Source: Calditrichota bacterium (GTDB taxonomy: Bacteria; Calditrichota; Calditrichia; Calditrichales; J004). From it: a stretch of DNA of 54,237 nt. The stretch is from contig RFFS01000167.1 of the NCBI GenBank assembly GCA_003696775.1, forward strand, positions 1-54,237, in the 5' to 3' direction. Of this stretch, positions 16,828 through 25,536 are shown piece by piece. Position 1 is the stretch's first letter; every line of letters starts with the position of its first letter. A program made the translations under genes and the position numbers. The notes beneath the pieces were generated by a model. That model searched no databases. It had not been told where the DNA came from and saw only the letters and a list, made by a program, of their open reading frames with translations.

Positions 16828-17766
16828 ATGAACTCAGAAGAATATCGCCTGGCGCAGGATATGCTTATCAGTGAGTACGAGCAATCTTTATTGCAAAAGT
16901 ACGGTCTGGAGCATTTATTGGAAAAGCTGATTTTAAGGCAGACGCAATTGATGGAAAAAAATCAATTGCTGGAACAACGCCTTTCCATGGTGGATGAGGA
17001 GTTGAACCATGCCCGTGAAGCGCAGATGAACCTGTTACCCAGGGATATCCCCGATCTCGACGCCATTGAGTTCCGGGCCCGTTTTTTCCCTTCGCAATAT
17101 GTATCGGGGGATACGTATAATGTCATCCGGCTGGATGAAACCCGCGTGGCGGTTTATCAGATCGATATTTCCGGTCACGGTGTTTCGTCCGCTTTGTTCA
17201 GCGTCAGTTTGTCGCATATGCTGAATGCCTCCGGCAGCCACAATCTGCTCAAATCACATATGAACCGGCCGCCTTTTTACCGGATTCATGAACCTGATGA
17301 GGTGATCCGGTTGCTGAACGAGGAGAATTTCTTTGACCGGTATGGTTTTTATCTGACCATGATTTATATGTTGATCGATGTGGAAAGCGGCATGATGCGT
17401 TATTCCCGCGCCGGACACAACCCGCCCATTATTCAGAAAGCGGACGGCTCCATCATTGTAGATGAACGGGGCGGTTTACCCCTGGGGTGGGATTTTGGAC
17501 GGACGGACCCGGTTATCGAACACCGGTTGCAGCCCGGCGACAGGATTTTTATGTATTCCGACGGCATTTGTGAAGCTTCCGCGCCGGATGGCGCTTTGTT
17601 TGGACGCGAGCGGCTAACCGAAATAATTCGACAACATGCCGAAACGACCAGTGACGAAACGCTTGACGCTTCCATCCGCGCCTTAACGGCACACACCCGC
17701 CGCACGCGTTTTGAAGATGATGTTTCGCTGCTGGCTGTGATGTTTAAGGGAACCCATCGTCATTAA
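16828..17766 (+). CDS. PP2C-type SpoIIE/RsbU-like serine phosphatase
   Basis: The protein is 312 residues. A helical, probably coiled-coil N-terminus (about 1-68) precedes a PPM/SpoIIE phosphatase domain. Metal-site motifs are SGDTYNVI (93-100), [13 protein letters not shown] (113-125), [14 protein letters not shown] and [10 protein letters not shown]. The usual GGDxYD motif reads SGDTYN, with asparagine at 98 replacing the second aspartate. Such proteins dephosphorylate anti-sigma-factor antagonists in partner-switching pathways; no such partner (STAS or RsbW-like kinase) is adjacent. No receiver or sensor domain is present. Its stop codon overlaps that of the convergent msrP gene by 4 bp. 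No strong SD is visible. Confidence 0.85.
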   Translation: MNSEEYRLAQDMLISEYEQSLLQKYGLEHLLEKLILRQTQLMEKNQLLEQRLSMVDEELNHAREAQMNLLPRDIPDLDAIEFRARFFPSQYVSGDTYNVIRLDETRVAVYQIDISGHGVSSALFSVSLSHMLNASGSHNLLKSHMNRPPFYRIHEPDEVIRLLNEENFFDRYGFYLTMIYMLIDVESGMMRYSRAGHNPPIIQKADGSIIVDERGGLPLGWDFGRTDPVIEHRLQPGDRIFMYSDGICEASAPDGALFGRERLTEIIRQHAETTSDETLDASIRALTAHTRRTRFEDDVSLLAVMFKGTHRH

Positions 17767-18719
17767 TACCATTTTTCCAGGTCCAGATTTTTATAAAGCG
17801 CGCCCACTTCATCCGCATACCCGTTAAACAATTGTGTCTCTCTTTTAAAAAAGGTGCCGATGCGTCGTTCCCGTCGCTGACTCCAACGCGGATGATCCAC
17901 CTCGGGATTCACATTGGCATAGAAACCATACTCCCCCGGCGCCAGTCGCTGCCAGGTGCTTACAGGCATGGTATCCGTAAAGCGTATGCGCACTATGGAT
18001 TTTATGCTTTTGAATCCATATTTCCAGGGCACCACTAAACGCAATGGCGCGCCGTTTTGATTTGGCAAAACCCGCCCGTAAACCCCAACGGCCAAAAAGG
18101 TTAAAGGATGCAGCGCTTCATCAAGGCGCAGTCCTTCCATATAGGGCCAGTCCAGTATATGGGCGCGTTGTCCGGGCATCTCCGAGGGACGATAAACCGA
18201 GGTAAATTCAACGAATCGCGCCGTGGAACGGGGTTGCGCTTTTAACAATATATTTTTCAGCGGCACGCCGATCCAGGGGATCACCATGGACCAGGCTTCC
18301 ACACAACGCAGGCTATACACCCGCTCTTCCAGTTTTTTTGCGGGAATCAGGTCTTCCAGTTGATAGTGTCCCGGTTTATCACATAAACCGTCGATGGCCA
18401 CCGACCACGGGCGCGGCTTAAAGGCCCGGCTATTTCGTGACGGCGCGCTTTTATCCGTGCCGAATTCATAAAAATTGTTATAGGTGGTTATTTCCGTCCA
18501 GCTATTGGGTTTTTCTCCGATGCTCATCGCCTTATTCCGAACGGCATTTAATGCCGTGTATTTATTTTTATCCTCATCGGAAGCGAACAGACGCACGGGC
18601 GCCAGGGCCGGCGCGGTCAATGTCCACGCCGAAAGTTTAAGGAAATCGCGCCGCCGCATATAATCCTTTTCCGATGTGATTTCCCGACCTGTGTAGCGTT
18701 CTTTGTTTTTGATGAGCAT
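17763..18719 (-). CDS. msrP: Protein-methionine-sulfoxide reductase catalytic subunit MsrP
   Basis: MsrP (YedY) is a periplasmic molybdopterin enzyme that repairs oxidised methionines in envelope proteins. The 318-residue product carries a Tat signal ([12 protein letters not shown], 21-32) and the molybdenum-ligand cysteine in LRCVEAWSM (Cys139). The family-typical segments [28 protein letters not shown] and [19 protein letters not shown] are present. The ATG start has GGGGAT upstream; a GTG eight codons earlier is less likely. MsrP normally receives electrons from the haem membrane protein MsrQ, but no msrQ is seen nearby. It lies 46 bp downstream of the antiporter gene on the same strand. 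Confidence 0.95.
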   Translation of the reverse strand: MLIKNKERYTGREITSEKDYMRRRDFLKLSAWTLTAPALAPVRLFASDEDKNKYTALNAVRNKAMSIGEKPNSWTEITTYNNFYEFGTDKSAPSRNSRAFKPRPWSVAIDGLCDKPGHYQLEDLIPAKKLEERVYSLRCVEAWSMVIPWIGVPLKNILLKAQPRSTARFVEFTSVYRPSEMPGQRAHILDWPYMEGLRLDEALHPLTFLAVGVYGRVLPNQNGAPLRLVVPWKYGFKSIKSIVRIRFTDTMPVSTWQRLAPGEYGFYANVNPEVDHPRWSQRRERRIGTFFKRETQLFNGYADEVGALYKNLDLEKWY

Positions 18720-18765
18720 GGCATTGATCCCCGTTTTAAACACGACACAGATTAACAGGTAAATT

Positions 18766-19746
18766 TCACGAAATATTGGTAAAGGTGTAATAAATGTAAA
18801 GTAAATAACCGCTGAACAAGAGCAGACTAAGCAGACGCCCCAGCCTTTTTAAGAAGAACAGCGCAAAAATAAGCAACAGGGTAAACAGAATCATTACCGG
18901 AAAATCCAACGTAAGATTGGAAGCGGCGACCGGTATGTTAAACATCAGGGCGATCGGCCCGGCCACACCGAGGATATTAAAGATATTACTGCCAATGACA
19001 TTGCCCACCAGAATTTCATTTTCTTTTTTAATGACACTGATGATGCCGGTGGCCAGTTCGGGAAGGGAGGTCCCGAACGCCACCATGGTCAGACCGATCA
19101 CGATCTGGCTGACGCCAAGATATTCGGCGATGGCCACGGCGGCATCGATGGTTATTTCCGACCCTTTGCCCAAAACAACAATACCCCCTACGGTACCAAT
19201 CGCCAAAAGGAACAGTTTTGTGCCCCGGGAGCGGGAGTCCAGCCAAAGCCAACCGGTGGCTACGCCGGGGACATCATCCGCCACATCGGCGTCCCGGTTT
19301 TGCATGCTCCGGCGGATGAGCAGCCCGGTAAAAACAAAAATCCCGATGGTTAGCAGCGCCCCTTCCCAGGTGATCACCTGCCGATCCATGGCAAAAGCAA
19401 AAAAAAGCAGCGAGGCCACCAGCACCCAAATCAATTCATCACGTATCCCGTCGGTTACTTTTTTTATGGGACGTAATAAGGCGGATAGGGCCAATACAAG
19501 TCCTATATTCGCGATGTTGCTGCCTACAATATTCCCCACGGCCACGTCAATCTTACCGTTTAGGGCGGCAATTAAACTGACGATGAATTCCGGCGCCGAC
19601 GTCCCGAAGGCCACAACTGTCAACCCGACAACCATGGGCGCTATATCCAGCAAAAGCGCCATGCGCGACGAAGCGCCCACCAGCAACTCCGCACCGATAT
19701 AAAGTAACAACAACCCCCATACAAAAAATATAATCTGCTCAGCCAT
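18766..19746 (-). CDS. Calcium/sodium antiporter, CaCA family (YrbG-like)
   Basis: This is an inner-membrane cation/Ca2+ exchanger of 326 residues with about ten hydrophobic segments. The two inverted alpha repeats that form the ion path are clear: [14 protein letters not shown] (about 41-54) with [12 protein letters not shown], and [14 protein letters not shown] with [13 protein letters not shown] in the second half. A short hydrophilic loop ([16 protein letters not shown]) separates the halves. It likely exports Ca2+ in exchange for Na+ or H+; the coupling ion cannot be read from the sequence. It is possibly cotranscribed with msrP and divergent from the HDOD gene. Confidence 0.9.
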   Translation of the reverse strand: MAEQIIFFVWGLLLLYIGAELLVGASSRMALLLDIAPMVVGLTVVAFGTSAPEFIVSLIAALNGKIDVAVGNIVGSNIANIGLVLALSALLRPIKKVTDGIRDELIWVLVASLLFFAFAMDRQVITWEGALLTIGIFVFTGLLIRRSMQNRDADVADDVPGVATGWLWLDSRSRGTKLFLLAIGTVGGIVVLGKGSEITIDAAVAIAEYLGVSQIVIGLTMVAFGTSLPELATGIISVIKKENEILVGNVIGSNIFNILGVAGPIALMFNIPVAASNLTLDFPVMILFTLLLIFALFFLKRLGRLLSLLLFSGYLLYIYYTFTNIS

Positions 19747-19872
19747 CGTTCGTTTTCACGTTCCTGTAATATACTTAAAAATAAATGCTCCGGAATTAAC
19801 CCTTTAGAAAACAAAAATAAAGTAAACGTCTGAAAAAACGAAATTTATAATTACACAATAAGGTAAGTAAAA

Positions 19873-20874
19873 ATGGGCCCCAATATCATTGAAATTATTG
19901 AACAGGTGGAAGACTTCCCGGCCATGCCGCATGCCGTGATACAGTTATTTCGCATGGCGAATCAGGAGGATATTTCCCTGGCGAATATCGCCCGGCTGAT
20001 CAGTCAGGACCCTTCCCTGTCATCGCGTATATTAAAAATGGTGAATTCCAACTATTATAATTTCCAACAAACGGTCACCAATATCAATCAGGCGGTCTCC
20101 TTTTTGGGCCTTAAAACCATTCGCGACGTTGCCGTTACGGTTTCCATGATGAATATCTTTCCCGGAACACATCAGGAAATGTATAAAAAACTATTCCTGC
20201 GCTCGCTGTGTGCCGGTGTCACCTCCTCCCTGATTGTGGATTTTGCCGGCAAGGGCGATAAATCCGAAGCGTTTCTGGCCGCCCTGCTTCAGAATATCGG
20301 TCAGTTTATATATTTACGGTATATGACCAAACAATACATTGCCGTAATTGAAGAGGCGGTGCAAAACGGTATTGAGTTGCCTTTTATAGAAAAACTCCGG
20401 TTGCGCATCACCAATGCCCAGGCCGGTCAGATCGTTGCCGAGCGCTGGAATTTACCTCATAAGGTGATAATGGCGATCCGTTATCAGTATAATATTCAAC
20501 TGGCATATAAAAAGGCACTGCCCAAGGAAACCCTGCAAATTATTGAGCTGGCTTACCTGGGCGGCCTGGCGGCCGATTTTTTTACGGGCTATAACAAAAA
20601 TTTCAAATGGGCGCTGTTTCGCACCCGTCTTGAAAAACTTTTTGGCAAGGGCCGCTCGGCCTCCGATGATATTTTGTCTTCCATACCGCCTCTGATCAAC
20701 AACATGGGTTTTTGTTCACTGGTGGGCGAAATTGACAGCTACGAGAAAAACATTAAAAAAGCCGAGCTGGAATTGATTCATTCCTATTCCACTTTTAACA
20801 AGACATACCATGCGCTGAATCAATTGAAACAAAAAAAACTTGCCGAAGAACTTTTATCCGCCAACCCCAATTAA
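19873..20874 (+). CDS. HDOD-domain signalling protein
   Basis: The 333-residue protein contains an HDOD domain, a metal-less relative of HD phosphohydrolases. It begins with the typical LP/FPAMPHAVIQLFRMAN and continues with LARLISQDPSLSSRILKMVNS and INQAVSFLGLKTIRDVAV (about 15-95). The rest of the domain extends to about residue 210, and a helical C-terminal part follows. HDOD proteins are linked to motility, chemotaxis and stress signalling, but the molecular output is generally unknown. It has no receiver or GGDEF domain. AAGGTAA precedes the ATG. It appears monocistronic. Confidence 0.88.
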   Translation: MGPNIIEIIEQVEDFPAMPHAVIQLFRMANQEDISLANIARLISQDPSLSSRILKMVNSNYYNFQQTVTNINQAVSFLGLKTIRDVAVTVSMMNIFPGTHQEMYKKLFLRSLCAGVTSSLIVDFAGKGDKSEAFLAALLQNIGQFIYLRYMTKQYIAVIEEAVQNGIELPFIEKLRLRITNAQAGQIVAERWNLPHKVIMAIRYQYNIQLAYKKALPKETLQIIELAYLGGLAADFFTGYNKNFKWALFRTRLEKLFGKGRSASDDILSSIPPLINNMGFCSLVGEIDSYEKNIKKAELELIHSYSTFNKTYHALNQLKQKKLAEELLSANPN

Positions 20875-20920
20875 TTTAAGAAACCACAACGCCCGGCCTT
20901 TTGGTGAACGCGATAAAAGA

Positions 20921-20942
20921 AACGCCTCGTTTTTGGGGCGTT
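20921..20942 (-). terminator. Candidate terminator of the VIT-vWA gene
   Basis: AACGCC (20921-20926) and GGCGTT (20937-20942) form a stem with a 10-base loop. Read on the minus strand it is followed by TCTTTTATC, a weak U tract. It lies about 27 bp past the end of the minus-strand VIT-vWA gene, between that gene and the convergent HDOD gene. Confidence 0.5.
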
Positions 20943-20968
20943 GGTAAGGGTGTGACTTGACACAAGGG

Positions 20969-23131
20969 CTATGGCGTTACCTGTATCCATTTGCCGTCAC
21001 ATTTAAATAGCAGCTTGTCACCCAATGCCCAGACCTCATTTAGCTCAGGTGTCCTTTTAACCATTGTCCAGTAAGCTTCACTGCCGAAACGCAACTTTTT
21101 AATTCGAAGCGGAGGCCGGTCGGACTTTTCTCTCCAGAATCCTTTTATGTAAATAAACAGGCGACCCAGGACACGACGTTGTGTGACCAGAATATCTTCC
21201 TGCCGTTCTTCTCCGCCGATTAATTTTTGCATTATCTCACTTTCCAAAACGGCACTCATGCCCACGGAATTTTGTACCGCGCCGGATTGAGCGCGATGCG
21301 CGGCCGAACCCAGCATGGCACGTATTTTTGAAGGCGATCCACCCGCCGCGTTTTGCGCCGACAGGGTATTGAGACGTTGCACCATCTTTTCATCCATATC
21401 GGCCATGGCCTGTTCGTCTTGTGTAACCAGATAAGCCGTGTAGGGCGTAACGATGCCATAGGTCTCACCCAGTTTTTTTATGGTATCCACCCATTCCTTA
21501 TTTTCGCCTTCAAAGCGCAGGCGGCCCAATAAATCATCAATTCGACGTCCGGCCCATAAGCGGGCCACAAAATCATGTTTCTCTTCTCTTTTGGGCAACA
21601 CAATCCGATATGTTTTTTGTAATTTTTCACCATTACGGTTGCCTGTCAATGTAAATTTTACAATGCCCCCTTTGCTGTAACGACCACTAATAATCAACTT
21701 TTGGCCCTTATATAAATCGGGCAAAACGGCCGGATAAAGAGTGTGTATCTTATGCGCGGGATAGTCCAGCGATACCCCTGTTAAAACCGGTGTGGAAATT
21801 TTACGGAAGAGACGGGTGATCGGCCCTTCCACACTTTCTTCAGGCTTCACATAACGTGTTTTCCCCTGATTTTCCCGCGCCAGACGGTCCAACAGCCAGG
21901 TATTGACATCATAGCCCACGCCAAAGCTAAACAGCCGCACATGGGCGTGACGTTCCGGCTCCAGGCGTCGAACCAATTCCCTCACATCGGTAACCCCTTC
22001 CGTTGGCAGACCATCCGTTAACATGATTACTGTTTGTGTACGTGAATGTTGGGGCGCTTTAAATTGCCGGAAGGCGCTTTTCAGGGGTTCGAACAAATTT
22101 GTTCCCCCGGATGCCTGTAACCGTTGTACAAAATAGAGGGCATTTTGGATATTTTCTTGCGTGGCGTGGCGCAGGTTATCGGAAAAAGGGATCACATCCC
22201 CGGAAAACCGGAGAATCTGGAAACGATCTTCGGGATGGAGGGCTTGCAGACAATATTTCAACGCCTGACGCGCCTGTTCTATTTTTTCACCGCCCATGGA
22301 ACCGGAACCATCCACCACAAACACAACATCCCTGGGAATCCGACTGTCCGATTCCGACGGAAATGCGGGCTGAAAAATCAACTGAAAAAATCCGTCCTGA
22401 TCCGTTCGCGGACGAAAACTCAAAACATGTCCGTCCACATCGGCGTCGGATTCGGCATAATAGATGATCAGATTTTTATCCGCGGGGGCCTGCCCGGCCG
22501 AAAAACGGATGACGGCCTGTCGGGCATTGACACGTTGCACCTGTATCGGATGGCTCGGTGAATAGATAACGCCGAGCTGCCCCGTCACATCAATATGCAC
22601 GGTTATATCCATCTTATCGATCGTACCCTGCCCGCTTTGTCGCAGGGGTAATTCAAAACGATAAAGATTATTATCATCCGACAATGATTGTTCATAACGT
22701 AATTCGATACGGCGATTTTGTCCGGGTTCCATTGGGAAGATGCGCGCTTTAAACAACCCCCAGTCCATGAATTCCAACAATGCCGGGTCCCGCATGGCGC
22801 GCACAATGGCCTCATACGTTTTACGGGCCTTTTGTGCGGTTAAAAGTCGGCCTTTTGTCTTTTTACCGTTTATATAAAGCGAAAAATCCCTGACTCGTGT
22901 GTCTCCGGAAAAACTATACAAATATTCCCCTTCCAACCGGCGGTTATTGGGATTATAAAAACTTTGATCCAGTGTTACATCCGCGATGTTATTTTGGATA
23001 TGCACCTTTGTACGAACTTCTTTTAAAACTACCGGCGATGCTTCGGGCATGGGATCGGGGATGATAATCCGTCCCTGCCCCACTACAAGGGTCATTATAG
23101 TGGATAACCAAAAAACAATACGTACCGACAT
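20969..23131 (-). CDS. Secreted VIT and von Willebrand A domain protein
   Basis: The 720-residue protein has an N-terminal signal peptide (MSVRIVFWLSTIMTLVVGQG). A VIT domain follows (about 33-165, with LDQSFYNPNNRRLEGEYLY and the AQKARKTYEAIV motif typical of inter-alpha-trypsin-inhibitor heavy-chain proteins). A vWA domain begins near 268 with an intact MIDAS, VVDGSGSMGG; the TN and TDGLP segments complete the metal site. The C-terminal ~250 residues contain LLGRLRFEGENKEWVDTI and YGIVTPYTAYLV, also usual in this family. It probably mediates metal-dependent protein binding in the periplasm or at the surface. It is divergent from an ECF sigma gene, 95 bp apart, so it may belong to its regulon. 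Confidence 0.9.
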   Translation of the reverse strand: MSVRIVFWLSTIMTLVVGQGRIIIPDPMPEASPVVLKEVRTKVHIQNNIADVTLDQSFYNPNNRRLEGEYLYSFSGDTRVRDFSLYINGKKTKGRLLTAQKARKTYEAIVRAMRDPALLEFMDWGLFKARIFPMEPGQNRRIELRYEQSLSDDNNLYRFELPLRQSGQGTIDKMDITVHIDVTGQLGVIYSPSHPIQVQRVNARQAVIRFSAGQAPADKNLIIYYAESDADVDGHVLSFRPRTDQDGFFQLIFQPAFPSESDSRIPRDVVFVVDGSGSMGGEKIEQARQALKYCLQALHPEDRFQILRFSGDVIPFSDNLRHATQENIQNALYFVQRLQASGGTNLFEPLKSAFRQFKAPQHSRTQTVIMLTDGLPTEGVTDVRELVRRLEPERHAHVRLFSFGVGYDVNTWLLDRLARENQGKTRYVKPEESVEGPITRLFRKISTPVLTGVSLDYPAHKIHTLYPAVLPDLYKGQKLIISGRYSKGGIVKFTLTGNRNGEKLQKTYRIVLPKREEKHDFVARLWAGRRIDDLLGRLRFEGENKEWVDTIKKLGETYGIVTPYTAYLVTQDEQAMADMDEKMVQRLNTLSAQNAAGGSPSKIRAMLGSAAHRAQSGAVQNSVGMSAVLESEIMQKLIGGEERQEDILVTQRRVLGRLFIYIKGFWREKSDRPPLRIKKLRFGSEAYWTMVKRTPELNEVWALGDKLLFKCDGKWIQVTP

Positions 23132-23226
23132 GATTTACCTCCGGGGTTCATTTGAATATATAGGTTCTTTCCCGTAAAATTCCGTTTACTATTGCCCTGT
23201 TAATATCATTAACCAAGAAAAGGTAA

Positions 23227-23787
23227 ATGCTGAAACGCTTTCTGCTTTCCGATAAAGAAATTGTACGCCGTGTACGGGAAAATGACCGTACGTTGCTGGG
23301 TCAGCTTTATATCCATTACAGCCCCGCCATCGTTCGGTTTGTAAAAAATCACGGCGGCAGCCAAAGCGACGCGGAAGATGTGATGCAGGAAGCCATTATA
23401 GTATTATGGAAACGCATTGTGGCCGATACACTGGAACCCCGGGCCCGGATAAGCACCTTTTTGTTTGCCGTGGCCAAAAATATCTGGTTTAACGAAACCA
23501 GGCGCCGGAAACGCCACGCCATTCCGGGAACGGATCAGGAGGCGCATGCGGATAGCACGCCCGATGCACTGGAAACGGTATTGAGCACGGAACAACAGCA
23601 ACAGGTCCACCGTGCCCTGAACGCCCTGCAAAAGGTTTGCCGGGATTTATTACTGTTATTTTATTTTGAGAAAAGATCGATGAGCGAAATTGCGGCGCAT
23701 CTCAATTTTGCCAACAGCAATACGGCCAAGGCCAAAAAATATCAATGTTTAAAAAAACTTAAAGAACAAATGAGCCATGCACATTAA
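23227..23787 (+). CDS. ECF-family RNA polymerase sigma factor
   Basis: The 186-residue protein has region 2 (LLGQLYIHYSPAIVRFV, DAEDVMQEAIIVLWKRI, STFLFAVAKNIWFNETRRRKR). Region 4 carries a helix-turn-helix (ALQKVCRDLLLLFYFEKRSMSEIAAHLNF...AKAKKYQCLKKLKE). This architecture matches FCB-type ECF sigma factors. AAAAGGTAA precedes the ATG. The next gene, a membrane anti-sigma-like protein, overlaps it by 11 bp, indicating a coupled pair. The divergent VIT-vWA gene is a likely target. Confidence 0.92.
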   Translation: MLKRFLLSDKEIVRRVRENDRTLLGQLYIHYSPAIVRFVKNHGGSQSDAEDVMQEAIIVLWKRIVADTLEPRARISTFLFAVAKNIWFNETRRRKRHAIPGTDQEAHADSTPDALETVLSTEQQQQVHRALNALQKVCRDLLLLFYFEKRSMSEIAAHLNFANSNTAKAKKYQCLKKLKEQMSHAH

Positions 23788-24937
23788 TCCGGAAAACATT
23801 CATGAATGGCACGATCGTTATTTAAACGGCGCGTTGTCCGATGAAAAACGCGCCCATTATGAAGACTGGTTAGCCACACACCCGGAAGCGCGCCGGGAAC
23901 GCGAAGAATGGGAAAGGCTTTTCAAAAGTATAGAACAAGCCGGTCACGAGGCCATGAAACAGGAAATCATGGATCAGGCGGCACGTTTGCAACACAGACA
24001 ATGGCCCATGCTGGCCTGGTACCGGGCCGCGGCGATTTTATTTTTTATAGTGATCCTGCCGGTGGTGCTCATCTACTCACCGGATTTTAAAAAGCCCGGA
24101 ACGGACATCACGCAAAAAGCGCTCGAAACGCCTTCAATATCGGCTTTGAAAGAAGAACTCGAACGTGAAAGAACGCTATCCGAACGTTCGACTTCCAGCC
24201 GGACTGACACATCGCTTTCGCATGGGAATAATAATAGTGCCCGGGGCTGGTCACTCGGAAACACACCCCGACAAACATACGGCAGCAAAGCTCACGAAGG
24301 CAGCAATTCAAACGCGGAATTCGCGGATAACATGGCAGATTTGCTAAGTGATGTTAAACCTAAAGCAGGCATAACGCCCCCTTCTGAACGGAACCGGCCC
24401 ACAAGGCGTGATGAGACCGGGAATACGAAGGCGGGCGCTTCCAAACAGAATATAAAAGCACCCGTAAACGCTGCGCAGGGCATGGGCGGCATCGCGCAAA
24501 GCGGCGCCTTGCTGACCCAAAGCATAAACAACAACGACACACCGGCATTGCTCTCCAAACAGGAACCACTTAACGGGAACATCGAAGCAACGGATATGAC
24601 CGAATGGAAGGAAAACCATCCCCCCATGCGATTGATGGAACCCGCGGTAAACACAATAGTCAAACTTACGTTTTCCGACAGCCCTTATATCCTGTTTATT
24701 TTACCCTGGTCATCCGCTGTTTCCATGGACACGCTTGATTATCGGATTTCCGAACAAAAAACACCGAAAGAAATTTATCTTAACGTACCCGAATCTTTTT
24801 ATTATGAAAAAGACAGCGTGCGCCTTGAATCCGATTCAACCCAGTATATTCGTATTAACTTTGACAGCAAACGCACCTTTTGGCTTGATAAAAACCGTAT
24901 CAGCGGACAGGCCATAAAAAAACCCCGCTCTCAATGA
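23777..24937 (+). CDS. Membrane anti-sigma factor-like protein
   Basis: The 386-residue protein begins with a cytoplasmic domain containing WHDRYLNGALSDEKRAHYEDW (about 11-31), the anti-sigma helical pattern without zinc-binding Cys/His. One transmembrane helix follows (about 82-100, AAAILFFIVILPVVLIYS). Next comes a long Ser/Asn/Thr-rich, low-complexity outer segment (about 105-290). A more ordered C-terminal ~95 residues (VKLTFSDSPYILFILPWSS...) may be the sensing part. It overlaps the ECF sigma gene by 11 bp and probably holds it at the membrane. The last codons lie inside the terminator hairpin of the convergent gene. The ligand is unknown. Confidence 0.8.
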   Translation: MHINPENIHEWHDRYLNGALSDEKRAHYEDWLATHPEARREREEWERLFKSIEQAGHEAMKQEIMDQAARLQHRQWPMLAWYRAAAILFFIVILPVVLIYSPDFKKPGTDITQKALETPSISALKEELERERTLSERSTSSRTDTSLSHGNNNSARGWSLGNTPRQTYGSKAHEGSNSNAEFADNMADLLSDVKPKAGITPPSERNRPTRRDETGNTKAGASKQNIKAPVNAAQGMGGIAQSGALLTQSINNNDTPALLSKQEPLNGNIEATDMTEWKENHPPMRLMEPAVNTIVKLTFSDSPYILFILPWSSAVSMDTLDYRISEQKTPKEIYLNVPESFYYEKDSVRLESDSTQYIRINFDSKRTFWLDKNRISGQAIKKPRSQ

Positions 24938-24945
24938 GAACGGGG
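24916..24945 (-). terminator. Rho-independent terminator of the minus-strand lipoprotein gene
   Basis: CCCCG...CGGGG (24923-24927 with 24941-24945) extends inward through T-A and CTC/GAG pairs around an AAT loop, with one C-A mismatch. On the minus strand it is followed by seven T (24922-24916). The hairpin lies within the last codons and stop of the plus-strand anti-sigma gene, so the two convergent units share this DNA. Confidence 0.8.
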
Positions 24946-24969
24946 TCGGGGGTGTGTATGTATATGGCG

Positions 24970-25536
24970 TTATTGATACATATTAAATTGTGCTTTGGCG
25001 CCGTTTAAGGTTATCTGTCCCACGCCACCATCATCAAGGGTCACTTCATAGGTTTCGCCATCCTTGCGTACAACGCCTTCACCACTGCCATCCGGAGCAA
25101 AATTGTATTCCGCTACAAGTATCGGATCATCACCGTTTTCAAAGGAGGCGCGATTCTGATAAACAGCGTAGTAGAGATAAGACGAGCCGTCCTGATAGTA
25201 TTCGGCGCGTACATCCACATAAAAACTATCATGGGTTACCCAATAACCGGTCAGCACGGAAAGCTGATCCTGTTCTTCCATGGTAAAGCTGCCATAGGCG
25301 CCGTTACGACGGGTAACATTAAGTGTAGTGATATTATTGAAGAAATCCTTGGTAAAATTAATGCGCACGGAATCCACATCGCCGGAAGCGAAATCTATCC
25401 GTTCAAAGAAATTGGAATGGAAATAACCGGCCACGGAATCCGCGCTGACCGCCGCCGAACGGAATATGGTTTTAAGATAACTCTCGGCGGGAAATGTCCA
25501 GGTTGCCTCATAACTGCCGTTACCATCGTCTTTCAC
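24970..25536 (-). CDS. 3' part of a frameshifted lipoprotein gene
   Basis: This 188-codon open frame begins at a GTG that follows no SD sequence and lies exactly where the upstream lipoprotein frame stops. Translating this frame further upstream gives EGTFNQV directly before KDDGNGSYEATW, a natural continuation of the beta-rich sequence ending SGVTV in the upstream frame. It is therefore best read as the C-terminal part of one ~477-residue exported protein interrupted by a 1-nt deletion at about 25549-25556. Content is beta-strand-rich, with repeated DGxG turns (DDGNGSY, APDGSGEGVV, DDGGVGQI). No family is recognised. It ends just before a strong terminator. Confidence 0.6.
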   Translation of the reverse strand: MKDDGNGSYEATWTFPAESYLKTIFRSAAVSADSVAGYFHSNFFERIDFASGDVDSVRINFTKDFFNNITTLNVTRRNGAYGSFTMEEQDQLSVLTGYWVTHDSFYVDVRAEYYQDGSSYLYYAVYQNRASFENGDDPILVAEYNFAPDGSGEGVVRKDGETYEVTLDDGGVGQITLNGAKAQFNMYQ

